Source: Clostridium_AT stratigraminis
Lineage (GTDB): Bacteria; Bacillota; Clostridia; Clostridiales; Clostridiaceae
Direction of reading: 5' to 3'
DNA: 64,000 nt
NCBI RefSeq assembly: GCF_045310675.1
Contig: NZ_JBJHZZ010000006.1
Location: forward strand, 1-64,000
The position numbers and the translations under genes were made by a program. Each line of letters opens with the position of its first letter. The stretch's first letter is position 1. The notes beneath the pieces are model-generated. The model did not search any database. It had not been told where the DNA came from and saw only the letters and a program-made list of their open reading frames with translations. This document shows, one piece after another, positions 17,610 to 27,317 of this stretch.

Positions 17610-20600
17610 CTACACTCCTTCATGCATTTCAATAATTCCTATTTCCATTAAATCTGTTCTTGTTCTAAGCACCGGAAGAATAACATTACATTCATTACCA
17701 ATTAGCTCTGTCTTATCTGGTGCACAGAAAATCATCTGCAACTTCTGTTTCTTCATGAAATCAAGCATGATTTTTACATTACTAGGATCCATTTTGGCAA
17801 ATGGCTCATCTATAAACACAAGCCTTGTAGAATTTAATTTGTCGTTATATATCATTAATAATGCAGATAATAAAATCAGCATATATGGAATCTGAACCTC
17901 CGCCCCTGAGTTAAATCCCGATTGCCTTGACAATTTTGCCTTGTTCAAAACATCATTAGTCAGCAAAATTTCATATGTCATATAATTGCGATAATCTGCA
18001 TAATGTTCAATCTGATCCTTATCATTACTGTCAATAATATGATTAATAATATTACGAATTTCCTTTTCTAGTTCTTCTCCCTTATCTTCAGAAAACTTCG
18101 TAAATGTTGATAATGTCATCTGACCAGCGGACGCCCCTAAAGCTTCTCGTTCCTTTAAATATCGGGCATACTCCAGAATTTTCTCATAGTAAGAACCATC
18201 CTTTACATACTCCACATAAAACTCATATTTTGATTTAAATTTTAATCTGGAAAGCTCTGCATTGATTAACTTCAAGTCATCTTTTGCGCTTTCACAGGAT
18301 TTTAGCACTGTAAGTACAAATTCCTTCTTGAATATTTCCTCGTATCGCCTAGTCTGCTCTCTAAGTTTTTCTTTGATTTCCTGGAGATCATCCATCCAAA
18401 TTTGAGTTTTTCTTGTCCCATATGCAAAACGCTGATCATCTCCAGTTGGAAGCCAACTTTCTGCATTTCTACGCGCATTATAAGCAGACTGTGCAATTGT
18501 CAAATTTTCATCAGCTTTTCTAAGAGCGCGCTCTGAACGATCACGATCTTTTAATGTACCACCAGCACCAGTTTTGCCATTGGCTATATACTTGTCGTAG
18601 CTTTCAATGGCTCTTTTGTACACATCATAATTCTGTATTTGGTATTCATTCATAATACCATTATATTTTTCCAGCTCTCCCGTGTTTTCTTCCTTCTTTT
18701 TTTGATTGACTGCTAGCTGTGTCTTCATATTTACCTGAGATTCTTGAACTTTACCACGCTCTTTATCATTTGCTTCAAGCTCTCCTTGATATTTTATATA
18801 AAGCTGATTCATTTCCAGATATTCCATATTATTTTGCTGCGCCTGTTTCAACTGTTCAAGCTCATTGGATGCTTCCTCACATTTAAGCAAAATATCCTCA
18901 TACATCTGGCATGATTCATAATTATAGCTACCAAAGTATCCTTGTGCTGTCTCTAAATATTCTTTGTTCTGTTTTTGCTCATGTATCTGTTCTCGTAACG
19001 TTTCCGCTTCACTAACTAGCGCCTGTAATCTTTTTTCTGCACGAATTCGATTAAGCTCTATTGTTTCCTGTCCCAAGTAATAAAAACGTATTCTATCAAA
19101 TTGCATGAAGTAACTATCCATAGCAACAGCTACTCTTCCCTCTTTAGAAATAGCATTCTCGAAATTGCGCACTTGTTCCTTTGTTACTGCATGCATACGA
19201 CCTAGTTGGTATTCAAAATACTGTTTCGCCACAGGATTTTTCACTTCAATATAACGAACAACAGAATCTTCTTCGGGAGAAAGTTTCTTTTTCATCAATA
19301 ATTTCGTATTAAATAAATGTGCATATCGGTGTGAAGATGCATTTAACACATCATCTGCAATATCGTAATATTCCGGTTCCACAAGAATTGTGTATCTTCT
19401 CTTTCCAAGATAAGATTCAATCGCATCTCTCCATCCTTCATCCTTAAGTGCAATTACATATTCACAGGCAAATTTTGCCTCTGAACTGATATGCTTTTTA
19501 GCAAGCTCCTTATTTATTTCATCCTTTAATGCAACATAATCTGGTATTTCTAAAAAAGTAGTTTTCTTGGCATTGCAATCATCAATTAATCTCTGCTGCT
19601 GTACCTGCGCAGATTGATTCTTTTTTATCTCATCCTGGAGTCTTGTGATTGTTGCAAATAAATCATCTCTCACATTTCCAATTTGAACTGAGAAAGCGTC
19701 AATACTATTTGCTTTTTGGGCTGCTGTGTATTCAGTTGTTATAAGCGAAAATAAAATTGACTGGTTATTAACATCTATTTTTTTTCCATAAAACCAATTA
19801 ATCAATTCACTTATCTTGGTTTGAAATGCCTCTAAGTTTTTTCTCTCCGTGTTTAAATCATTTTTCTGTAAAGTAAGTTGTTCCACACGTTCTTCAGCAG
19901 CACGAATTGCCTTTGTACAATCCATATCATCCAGGCTATCTTCCACTTTTTTAAGTCTTCCACGAATATCCTTTGCTTCCTTTTTAAGCACTTCTAGCCT
20001 TTTATCATCCTCTTCCAACTGTCTCTTTGCCATATCAATAGATGATATCGCTTCATCAATGTCCCGCTTGATTGCAAGCAGCTTTTTATAAGCAATTTTC
20101 ACGTCATCAGCAATAATAACATTTTTAGCGTTCTGCAATCCATCAAATAGCTCAAGTATTTCCTCAAGTTCTTTGATTTCTGCATCTATCTTCTCAAATG
20201 TGGAATTCAATGTATCAATATTATTCTTGGCTTCTACTAGTTTTGAAAAGTCAACCTTCTTCTCTTCAAGGACACTTTCTCGAATAAACTGATCTATCTT
20301 CGCATCTGGATCATAAGACATAATGCTGCGTAGTTTTCTGCGAAACGCTACTATCTGTTGCTCGCTTAATCGCAATCCTGTCCTTTGCATAAACTTTGCA
20401 ATACCATCTTTTGCATCCAGCATTTTAAAGATGTATTTTTTCTGTAATCCAATGCCATCAAATGGAATAGTTAAACCATTTTCTTTATACACATGATCTA
20501 AATCAGATAGTTTTGCATTTTCTATAATGTATCGATTTGTGCTAACACCATTTGCAGAATTTGTCTCTATTACGGTACCAAGCACAAAACTTCGCCCCAT

Positions 20601-20906
20601 TTCCTCTTCATACATTTCCAATACGATATGAGTATATACATTCGGAAACTGATCTGCAGGCCTCATATATGTTCCCGCAGTTGCATCTAATAATCCTCTA
20701 GTGTATGAAGACAAAGTTCTGCTTCCTTTGTTTTCTGTAGATTTATTAAATACTGTATCTCCATACAAAGCATACTTAATAGCATCTAACAGAACAGATT
20801 TACCATTACCATTCTTTCCAGCAACTAAAGAAAAGTAACCTATGGGAACTGTTATATAATTAAAGCCATACCAGTTCACTAAGCGAACGGATTTTAATAA
20901 TATCAT
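17610..20906 (-). CDS. jetC: Wadjet JetC, SMC/MukB-like ATPase
   Basis: 1,098 residues with an SMC layout: Walker A AGKNGNGKS (about 29-37) in the N-terminal head, two long coiled-coil regions around a hinge-like centre, then the signature region SRQSGFNSGAEVQ and Walker B LVFIDEP at the C-terminal end. It is the loop-extruding motor that, with JetA and JetB, scans for and bends small circular plasmid DNA for JetD. Its ATG overlaps the jetB stop as ATGA, indicating translational coupling. Confidence 0.93.
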   Translation of the reverse strand: MILLKSVRLVNWYGFNYITVPIGYFSLVAGKNGNGKSVLLDAIKYALYGDTVFNKSTENKGSRTLSSYTRGLLDATAGTYMRPADQFPNVYTHIVLEMYEEEMGRSFVLGTVIETNSANGVSTNRYIIENAKLSDLDHVYKENGLTIPFDGIGLQKKYIFKMLDAKDGIAKFMQRTGLRLSEQQIVAFRRKLRSIMSYDPDAKIDQFIRESVLEEKKVDFSKLVEAKNNIDTLNSTFEKIDAEIKELEEILELFDGLQNAKNVIIADDVKIAYKKLLAIKRDIDEAISSIDMAKRQLEEDDKRLEVLKKEAKDIRGRLKKVEDSLDDMDCTKAIRAAEERVEQLTLQKNDLNTERKNLEAFQTKISELINWFYGKKIDVNNQSILFSLITTEYTAAQKANSIDAFSVQIGNVRDDLFATITRLQDEIKKNQSAQVQQQRLIDDCNAKKTTFLEIPDYVALKDEINKELAKKHISSEAKFACEYVIALKDEGWRDAIESYLGKRRYTILVEPEYYDIADDVLNASSHRYAHLFNTKLLMKKKLSPEEDSVVRYIEVKNPVAKQYFEYQLGRMHAVTKEQVRNFENAISKEGRVAVAMDSYFMQFDRIRFYYLGQETIELNRIRAEKRLQALVSEAETLREQIHEQKQNKEYLETAQGYFGSYNYESCQMYEDILLKCEEASNELEQLKQAQQNNMEYLEMNQLYIKYQGELEANDKERGKVQESQVNMKTQLAVNQKKKEENTGELEKYNGIMNEYQIQNYDVYKRAIESYDKYIANGKTGAGGTLKDRDRSERALRKADENLTIAQSAYNARRNAESWLPTGDDQRFAYGTRKTQIWMDDLQEIKEKLREQTRRYEEIFKKEFVLTVLKSCESAKDDLKLINAELSRLKFKSKYEFYVEYVKDGSYYEKILEYARYLKEREALGASAGQMTLSTFTKFSEDKGEELEKEIRNIINHIIDSNDKDQIEHYADYRNYMTYEILLTNDVLNKAKLSRQSGFNSGAEVQIPYMLILLSALLMIYNDKLNSTRLVFIDEPFAKMDPSNVKIMLDFMKKQKLQMIFCAPDKTELIGNECNVILPVLRTRTDLMEIGIIEMHEGV

Positions 20907-21535
20907 TCCTCATCCTCCTCTTCTTCAGAACCCTCCTGCTCCTCTTCTAATCCACCATCCTTCATATATTCAGCAGATACTGTCTGAAACTGTGCCACAT
21001 CCCAGCCAAATTGTAATGAAGGATATAAAGTAACGATTGCATCTTCCGTTTTGTCCTTTGCATCAAAATCAATCAAATTATATCGTTTAAATAATTCCAT
21101 TGCTGCAGACAATTTTCTACTGTCTATGTCTACCTCATAAGCTTTGATTTTATCAATCAGATCACCACGCATAACTACATTCTCTTCATTATATCCAAGG
21201 TTTTCAAGATAAACCTCCCAAAGTACCAAAAGCAAATGATATTGCTCTGTTGTAAAGGTTACAATATTAGCTCTTTTGATACCTACAGCGTCTTCATCTG
21301 CTTCATGTGTCTTTAGCATAGCAATCTTCACATTTATATCCACGAGTACATCAAAACCAATCATTCGCAGATAGTCCGAAATATCTTGTCTATTAGATTC
21401 TCTAGAAATAAACGCATATAGTTTTTCATCTTTATCTCCAACAATAAATGTTGATTCCAAAAGTTTGCGTATACATCGCTTAAACAATATATTATTTTCT
21501 TCTTTAATTGATATATTTAGTTTAATGTCGCTCAT
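20903..21535 (-). CDS. jetB: Wadjet JetB (DUF4194, MukE-like)
   Basis: 210 residues of winged-helix type with a very acidic C-terminal tail (Glu/Asp-rich after about residue 190). JetB corresponds to MukE of the MukBEF condensin and bridges JetA and the JetC heads. The start codon directly abuts the jetA stop and the stop overlaps the jetC start, so the operon order jetA-jetB-jetC-jetD is fully retained. Confidence 0.9.
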   Translation of the reverse strand: MSDIKLNISIKEENNILFKRCIRKLLESTFIVGDKDEKLYAFISRESNRQDISDYLRMIGFDVLVDINVKIAMLKTHEADEDAVGIKRANIVTFTTEQYHLLLVLWEVYLENLGYNEENVVMRGDLIDKIKAYEVDIDSRKLSAAMELFKRYNLIDFDAKDKTEDAIVTLYPSLQFGWDVAQFQTVSAEYMKDGGLEEEQEGSEEEEDEE

Positions 21536-22960
21536 TTACCTCTTCCTTTTTATTCTAATATTGCTGATACTAGCAACCTCTGTTTCGACCATTCCACCAA
21601 GAAATTCTACTTCATAAGGAAACTCATCCGAACCAGAATATATAATACTTGCTGCTATCATCATAGCTTCATCTCTGTTTTTTATATTCTGATCACTAGT
21701 TGCAACTGACACTTTGTCACTTAATAATGCGTTGAAATAACTAGCGACCTGGCCCACACTATATCGATCAGGATACTCATATAAAAGCTCCTGCGTCAAT
21801 TTTGCTTTCTCATCATCCGATAAAGAGCTTATAACAATTGCACCACTCTTTATATTTGGACGTCTTTTCTTCCTTCTCTCAATGGATTTTCTTCCAATAT
21901 ACTTATAAGTTGATAGCTGATAACTTTTTGAAATTTCAGTAAGTACTATTTCTCGCTCTTCAGCATCCATTTCCTTTAATATCATCAACAGGTCATTCAG
22001 ATAAGTTTGCATATTTGTATTATTACTGAGTACCATCAATATTCTGGTTGAATACAAATTGTAATAATTGTTAATCTTTTTATCTATGTAATCCATTTCC
22101 TTAACATAGTCATAATTGATAAATCCATGGATTTCAGTAAATTGTCCATCAATAATTTCACTAGCCTTATACTCATCCACCTGATTTAATGTTTCATATT
22201 CATGGATTATATTATCATATACATCAGTATTCATAACCTGCCTAAGCATCTTTTCAATTTCGGCTATGTAACCAGGAATAAGTCCATCTTTCTTTATGAA
22301 AAAATAATCATTAAAGAATAAATTCATCATCTCATCTTTAATCAAAAACTGACCAAAAGTATTTACTTCTGTCATCTTAATGACTATACGCATTATTGTG
22401 CGTATACTATCTTTCAAAATCAGAAGCTCATTTTTTAAATCTGAAACATTATCCGTAAGCGGAATCAGAATATTTGAATAAGGTCTGATTGTTCGTCCAT
22501 GCTCTGCATCCAATGCGGATTTTAAAGTATCATAAATCGCAAATATATGATTTGTCAGTGCACCGCTCGTATCACGATCAAAGATACGTTGAATCGAATC
22601 AATCATCTTCCTGCAATACGGCATTACCGAAGCAATGTTGTCTCCATTTCGACCAATTTCTCGCTCAGAAATCCAGCCACAAGAACGAAAGTATCTTAAT
22701 ATAGCACTGGCATTCTCAGTGTCAGACTTTTTACTACTAATATTCTCATCACCATTATCACTACCACCCTCATCCTCTACTGCATACGTGCAATTTCGCA
22801 AATAGAGGATGATGCAATCCTTTGCGTCTGTTTCATAAAGCAGTGGAATAGTCTTCGACTTTTCAATCAACTGCAAAATGCACTCATAATATATTCTTCT
22901 GTTTTTACAACACAAAGGATAAAAGAAACGATCGTATTCCGCTTTATCAAATAAAATCAT
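21536..22960 (-). CDS. jetA: Wadjet JetA (MukF-like kleisin)
   Basis: 474 residues, mostly helical, starting MILFDKAEYDRFFYPL. Position first in the operon and length match the JetA kleisin, which closes the SMC ring and dimerises the complex. AGAGGT precedes ATG 22960. A serine-rich segment near residues 85-100 is a likely linker. I cannot fix the Wadjet subtype (I-III) from sequence reading alone. Confidence 0.88.
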   Translation of the reverse strand: MILFDKAEYDRFFYPLCCKNRRIYYECILQLIEKSKTIPLLYETDAKDCIILYLRNCTYAVEDEGGSDNGDENISSKKSDTENASAILRYFRSCGWISEREIGRNGDNIASVMPYCRKMIDSIQRIFDRDTSGALTNHIFAIYDTLKSALDAEHGRTIRPYSNILIPLTDNVSDLKNELLILKDSIRTIMRIVIKMTEVNTFGQFLIKDEMMNLFFNDYFFIKKDGLIPGYIAEIEKMLRQVMNTDVYDNIIHEYETLNQVDEYKASEIIDGQFTEIHGFINYDYVKEMDYIDKKINNYYNLYSTRILMVLSNNTNMQTYLNDLLMILKEMDAEEREIVLTEISKSYQLSTYKYIGRKSIERRKKRRPNIKSGAIVISSLSDDEKAKLTQELLYEYPDRYSVGQVASYFNALLSDKVSVATSDQNIKNRDEAMMIAASIIYSGSDEFPYEVEFLGGMVETEVASISNIRIKRKR

Positions 22961-23180
22961 ATGTGATACCTCTTTTGCCTACCATTAGCTATCTTATAAA
23001 TACACAACTGTTTTCCATTTAAAATACTTTCGTTTTGCGTCACAATTTTTGGTTAATTTGATATAATATATATTAATCCTATTCTTTTTGGCAAACGTTG
23101 TCAATAAATCCATTAACCTTTCTGTTCTGAAATAGGTAAAAGCACTTCACTAAAGTAGAGCGCCAAATACTCATTTTTCT

Positions 23181-23395
23181 TCATCTTTCAACTTCCATAC
23201 TCATACCAGATTTGAATTCAACCGCATATCTTTCATTGTGTACCGTGACCTTTTCAATAAGCCGCCTGACAAGCTGTTCATCATAACTTTCAATCTCCGA
23301 TGCCTGTTCATTCATGAATTCTTACATTTCAATAATACGTTGCTTCACCCCTTCAAGCTCAGCACACTCCGCCAAGGCGTCCTGCTTTAGTTTAA
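23181..23395 (-). pseudogene. 3' remnant of a large serine recombinase gene
   Basis: Read from about 23395 leftward, the minus strand encodes the typical recombinase C-terminus (KQRIIEM, stop, EFMNEQ..., YDEQLVRRLIEKVTV, FKSGMSMEVE). A TAA interrupts the frame, and the catalytic N-terminus is gone. GC content is visibly higher than that of the neighbours. It lies on the jetA side of the Wadjet operon and is probably a relic of the element that brought the island. Confidence 0.8.
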
Positions 23396-23408
23396 CTGAA
23401 GGTTAGCT

Positions 23409-23549
23409 CCTTGATTATAATTTTATATTCTTTATGGAAAGTTATAGTCAGGTATTTGCTATTGATTTAGACTTAAGTTAAAGACAAAAAATTAATGGTG
23501 AAACTATAGATTTTAGAAATAAAAAAGGCTACATTGAAAAAAATAGGGA
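23409..23549 (+). pseudogene. Fragment of a tocopherol-cyclase-like gene
   Basis: About 140 bases match the region near 33,940-34,070 of the intact gene at 33538-34524. The shared segments include TATAGTCAGG-type, TGACTTAAG-type and GGCTACATTGAAAAAAA stretches. A TAA right after DLDLS breaks the frame. Both flanks are unrelated to that gene, so this is a displaced or duplicated scrap. Confidence 0.75.
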
Positions 23550-23587
23550 GAATGCGAGGTCACTTTTTCAGTGACCTCGCATTCTCC
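23547..23587 (-). terminator. Strong terminator of the dehydrogenase gene
   Basis: A perfect 17-bp stem (23547-23563 with 23571-23587, 7-base loop), followed on the minus strand by CCCTATTTTTTT. It lies 31 bp past the stop of the hydroxyacid dehydrogenase gene. Confidence 0.85.
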
Positions 23588-23617
23588 ACTCTTTCTATAA
23601 ATCCTTCATAATCAATC

Positions 23618-24574
23618 TTAAACTATAAAATTAACACCTCTCCCCGAAATATAAGCCTCAATATTCTCTCCTAATAAATTTATAAGCCTCTGTCTTGTTT
23701 CATACCCCTTCCAGCCAATATGAGGAGTAAGTATAACATTCTCCATGCTGTATAAGGGGTTTGTAAGCTTAGGTGGTTCTATTTCCTGAACATCCAGTGC
23801 TGCACCTGCAATAACTTTATTTTTTAACGCTTCTATTAAATCCTGCTCTTTTATTATGGCTCCTCTTGAAGTATTAATAATAAAAGCATTAGGCTTCATT
23901 AGATGAAGCTTTGACTCATCTATAAGATATTTTGTCTTTTCAGTTAGCGGACAGTGTATAGTGACAAAGTCGCTTTCCTTTAAAAGCTCCTCAAGGCTTG
24001 TAAACTTAATAGCTGCGCTGCCTAAATCTTTGGGTGTTCTGCTGTAAACTAATATTTTCATTCCAAGAACGACCGCAATTTTCATTACCTGCTTACCTAT
24101 AGCGCCGGCTCCAATAACTCCAAGGGTTTTATTCTGCACTTCAAAGTGAGGCACTTGAAGAAATTTTGTAAAGTTATCATAATTTTTATTTGTAAGCATC
24201 CTCTGCTGCCTATGCATAGAAGAGCTTAAACTTAGCATAAAGGTAATAACCAGCTGAGCTACTGCTTCACTGCTGTAGCCCGGCACATTACATACCCTAA
24301 TATTTCTTTCTCTGCAGGCCTCAATATCTATGTTGTTGTAGCCTGTTCCAGCTTCACAAATGAGTTTAACGCTGGAAGGAAACTTCTTTATTAATTCTCT
24401 TCCAATAGACAGTTCCTTTGTAATTACTATGTTCTGATCCGTGACCCTATCTAGAATCTGACCTTCGCTGCTGTTTTCATATAATGTAACTTTGCCTAGT
24501 TCTTTTAGCTGTGAAAAATCAAGCTTATTATCAAAGTCAACTCTGCTTGAATTAAGAAATACAATGCTGTTCAT
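23618..24574 (-). CDS. D-2-hydroxyacid dehydrogenase (NAD-binding), intact copy
   Basis: 318 residues with the family's two-lobed layout. Visible elements are GTGYNNID in the substrate lobe, the NAD motif GVIGAGAIGKQ (about 151-161), SRGAIIKE (catalytic Arg region near 232), the Glu-containing LDVQEIEPP, and the catalytic His in TPHIGW (near 283). It interconverts 2-oxoacids and D-2-hydroxyacids; the substrate is not determined. Two broken partial copies lie at 14864-15082 and 15776-16276. It is followed by its own strong terminator. Confidence 0.9.
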   Translation of the reverse strand: MNSIVFLNSSRVDFDNKLDFSQLKELGKVTLYENSSEGQILDRVTDQNIVITKELSIGRELIKKFPSSVKLICEAGTGYNNIDIEACRERNIRVCNVPGYSSEAVAQLVITFMLSLSSSMHRQQRMLTNKNYDNFTKFLQVPHFEVQNKTLGVIGAGAIGKQVMKIAVVLGMKILVYSRTPKDLGSAAIKFTSLEELLKESDFVTIHCPLTEKTKYLIDESKLHLMKPNAFIINTSRGAIIKEQDLIEALKNKVIAGAALDVQEIEPPKLTNPLYSMENVILTPHIGWKGYETRQRLINLLGENIEAYISGRGVNFIV

Positions 24575-24585
24575 AATGCTCTCCT

Positions 24586-25260
24586 TTAAATTTCAGCTAA
24601 AACTTTAGTTGGGGCTTGCTTACCCTTTTTAGCAATAGCAAGTAAAAGGCCTAATGCAATGGATAAGAATGCAGAAGCCAATACTCTATAGTTTCCTGGT
24701 ATTAAAAAGACTATTGTATGGGCAGGTATCCAAAAGAAAGGACATGTCTTAAGCCAGCTAAACTCAACTAAGGAGTTCCAGTCATTTTTCTCAATTAATT
24801 CCTTTAAGGTTACCTTTCCACCTTTTTTCTCATACTTTGTATCTATAAACATGTCAGTAAATCTATGGAAAGCCATCATCATTGGTCCAAAGGTAACATT
24901 CATAATGGCACTGCCAAAAAAAGCTTGAGCTATGCTTGAGCCTTTAAAAGGCAGTCTTCCTGCCGCCATGGCAGCAGCTGCGCCGCCCATAAAAACTGTA
25001 AATACAAGCGTAACCATAACTCCGATGATACCCCATACTATTCCCTTATATAATAATCCCTTAGGTATGAGCCAATCACCTCTTAAAACTCTTATACCTA
25101 ATAGATCCCCCATGCTGGCTAAAATGGCAAATTTAAAAAATCCACCAGCATAAGGATGTGCATCAGTAACTGCTATGAAGGCTGTGCGCGTAGCTGGAAC
25201 AACAAGTATCAATATCCATATAAGTAAGGCAGCCCCCCACAGAAAATCTCCCCTTTTCAT
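24586..25260 (-). CDS. Mpv17/PMP22-like integral membrane protein
   Basis: 224 residues with five or so hydrophobic segments. The C-terminal pattern (WLKTCPFFWIPAHT, then FLIPGNYRVL) resembles the conserved WP..Q..NF..VP...R region of Mpv17-type proteins, and AFHRFTDMFID is typical of the bacterial relatives. The function is unknown; a channel-like role is only inferred from the family. It lies 11 bp upstream of the dehydrogenase gene on the same strand and is probably in its operon. Confidence 0.6.
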   Translation of the reverse strand: MKRGDFLWGAALLIWILILVVPATRTAFIAVTDAHPYAGGFFKFAILASMGDLLGIRVLRGDWLIPKGLLYKGIVWGIIGVMVTLVFTVFMGGAAAAMAAGRLPFKGSSIAQAFFGSAIMNVTFGPMMMAFHRFTDMFIDTKYEKKGGKVTLKELIEKNDWNSLVEFSWLKTCPFFWIPAHTIVFLIPGNYRVLASAFLSIALGLLLAIAKKGKQAPTKVLAEI

Positions 25261-25544
25261 CCTAATACTCCCCTTTAAAATTTTATTGCATAGAATCTAT
25301 TACCTCAATTTTTCTTTCAATTAGAAACTCTCCTTAAATTATTAGGTAAATGCTATCTATGATAATTATCGAGCTAATATGTAATATTGTAAACCCTCCA
25401 CCAAATAAAATACTCTTACCTATATTTTTACGGACTTTATTAGTAAGCTCGCTCTTTGCATCCAAAATTTTTGCCTTACTAACTTAAATGTTGCAATAAT
25501 ATATTCTCTTGCATATATTGACATTGTAATTATTTTTCAAACAG

Positions 25545-25634
25545 GTGATTAAAATTAAACAAAATACAGATATAAATATAAGAGATTTAGAGCTTATAGG
25601 CAAAGGTACCCAAGGTAAGGTATATAAAATAAAC
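25545..25634 (+). pseudogene. N-terminal scrap of a protein-kinase-like gene
   Basis: From GTG 25545 the frame reads KIKQNTDINIRDLELIGKG, then TQGKVYKI. This is a glycine-rich ATP-binding loop as in Ser/Thr-type kinases (LIGKGxxGxVY). The resemblance stops abruptly near 25634, where the metallophosphatase remnant begins in another frame. Confidence 0.5.
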
Positions 25635-25635
25635 T

Positions 25636-26350
25636 CTTGCTGGCAGCAGCAATGAAGATGTATTAGCTAATCAGCTTCAAGACTTAAGAAGCTTAATAGA
25701 AAAATATCATTGTGGGATACCTTTAATCCCGGTAGTTGGCAACCACGAAGTTAATAATGAACCCAAGGATGATAGTTATGAAAGAATCTTCAGGAGAATT
25801 TATTCCGATATGCTTCCAAATACCTATCTTGATGGTTATAACAGAACTGTTTTTTATGTAGACTATGCAGATACTAGGCTAATAATACTTAATGCCTTTC
25901 ACTTTAACGAAATAAACAAAATTGTAAAAAGGCAGCTTTCATGGTTTAAAGAAGCAGCTTCTATAGCTAAAAAAAATAAGATTGTTTTCCTTCACTCTCC
26001 TGCTTTTCCTACCGGGGCCCATTTAGGGCATTGCCTTGACTCTTACCCCGTAGATCGAGATGCTTTCTGGAAAATTGTTGAAGACTGCAATATAAATATA
26101 GTATTCTCTGGTCATGAACATAATTATTCAAGAAGGAAGATAGACTATCAAAAATGTATCTATCAAGTCATTACAGGCGGCAGTGGTGAAAAACTCAGAG
26201 ATAAGTATAAAGATAAGGCCGGTGTAGTAATAGCTCCATTAGCTAAATATCATTTCGTTGTAGTAGATGTGGATTCATATGGGATTAAAGTTTCTGCCAT
26301 CAGTTCTGAAGGAAAACTTCTAGATAGGTTTAATATAGATAAAGTCTTAT
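25636..26350 (+). pseudogene. 5'-truncated metallophosphoesterase gene
   Basis: The open frame from 25636 reads through PVVGNHEVN (second metal motif), FLHSPAFPTGAH and FSGHEHNYSR (third histidine motif) to TAG at 26350. The first metal motif (DxH...GD) and any signal peptide are absent, so the enzyme cannot be active. The 5' boundary coincides with the kinase-like scrap, marking a deletion or rearrangement. The longest ATG-started piece is 25810-26352. Confidence 0.75.
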
Positions 26351-26599
26351 AGTGGTTTGATATAGTTGAGATCTGAAAAACTGCTAATCACAAAACAACG
26401 GATTCCGTTTTGCGGTGCAAAAATGAATATATCATTGAAATTCACACACAAATTCACAAGAAAAAGGAAGGCAATAATTACCTTCCTTTTGTTAATGATA
26501 TTGCTAAAATTGAACAAGTATTAGGTATTTATAATTTATCTCAATTTACTCCAGCAGAAATAAGCCTTACTATGTAGATAGTAAGGTCTTTTTTTTTAC
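26351..26599 (+). terminator. Decayed stretch with two plus-strand hairpins
   Basis: Hairpin AAAAGGAAGG/CCTTCCTTTT at 26462-26490, and CCTTACTA/TAGTAAGG at 26565-26586 followed by nine T, the latter a textbook terminator. An open frame (about 26420-26578) crossing the first hairpin (NNYLPFVNDIAKIEQVLGIY) looks like the tail of a lost gene that I cannot name. Confidence 0.6.
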
Positions 26600-26710
26600 T
26601 TGGTATTTCCTTGTGCTATAATGTTTTTTTCCTGCTGCAGCTGGGCTATGTCACATATTCTTCGGCTTTCATCTTACAAATCCAATAACTTTGGATTAAT
26701 TTTATAAACC

Positions 26711-26896
26711 TCATCCACCAGTACTTCTGCATGAACTTTTTCTATTTTTGTGATGATGTGCGCTGCTTCTTACATCACTGGTATTAAATCCTGTATCTTT
26801 TCCAAATCCCAAAGCTAAACCAAGAATAAGTATCACTAATGTAATATCCATCGAGGTATTATCTGTTCCTGATAAAGTTCCATTAAATAAATCCAT
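26711..26896 (-). CDS. Small hypothetical protein with one hydrophobic segment
   Basis: 61 residues from ATG 26896, preceded by TTGGAGGGG at good spacing. Residues 15-30 (ITLVILILGLALGFG) are hydrophobic; the C-terminus is basic and His/Lys-rich. The good ribosome-binding site is the main support; the surrounding region is decaying, so the gene may itself be damaged. I do not recognise the family. Confidence 0.4.
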   Translation of the reverse strand: MDLFNGTLSGTDNTSMDITLVILILGLALGFGKDTGFNTSDVRSSAHHHKNRKSSCRSTGG

Positions 26897-27100
26897 TTCT
26901 TCCCCTCCAATTTTTAATATTATCAACATGTTAAAGCTGTTTATTTAAAATAAATAAAGCCTCCCAACTTTATGTAATCTAAACATTTGTAAATTTAAGA
27001 TTTAGATTGATATATATCGTTATATCCCAATATCCTAATATTATAATATTAGGATATTGTAATTGTATAAAAATGTGCATAAAAAAAGCCTAAGTTGAAT

Positions 27101-27255
27101 CTAACCTTCACTTAAACTTTTCAAAATATTGCTATTTACTTTTCTTATATCTACAGCTGCAAGATATATTATAAATTCTTCTCCATCTAGCTTAAAGAGA
27201 TTATTTACCGACTCTTGTTCATATATACAAATTGCACAAACACCAATCCTTACGG
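27101..27255 (-). pseudogene. C-terminal remnant of a nitroreductase/SagB-type oxidoreductase gene
   Basis: The minus strand reads RIGVCAICIYEQESVNNLF, then KLDGEEFIIYLAAVD, ending in SEG and TAG at 27103-27101. This is the pattern of the end of nitroreductase-fold dehydrogenases (GxCAIG...N.LL.LDGEEEFIIYLAAVG). Nothing upstream continues it. Confidence 0.5.
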
Positions 27256-27317
27256 ATTAGCCTGCCAAATAAAGATAAGAATGTTCCTTCTCATTTGACT
27301 ATACTACTATTATTTCA

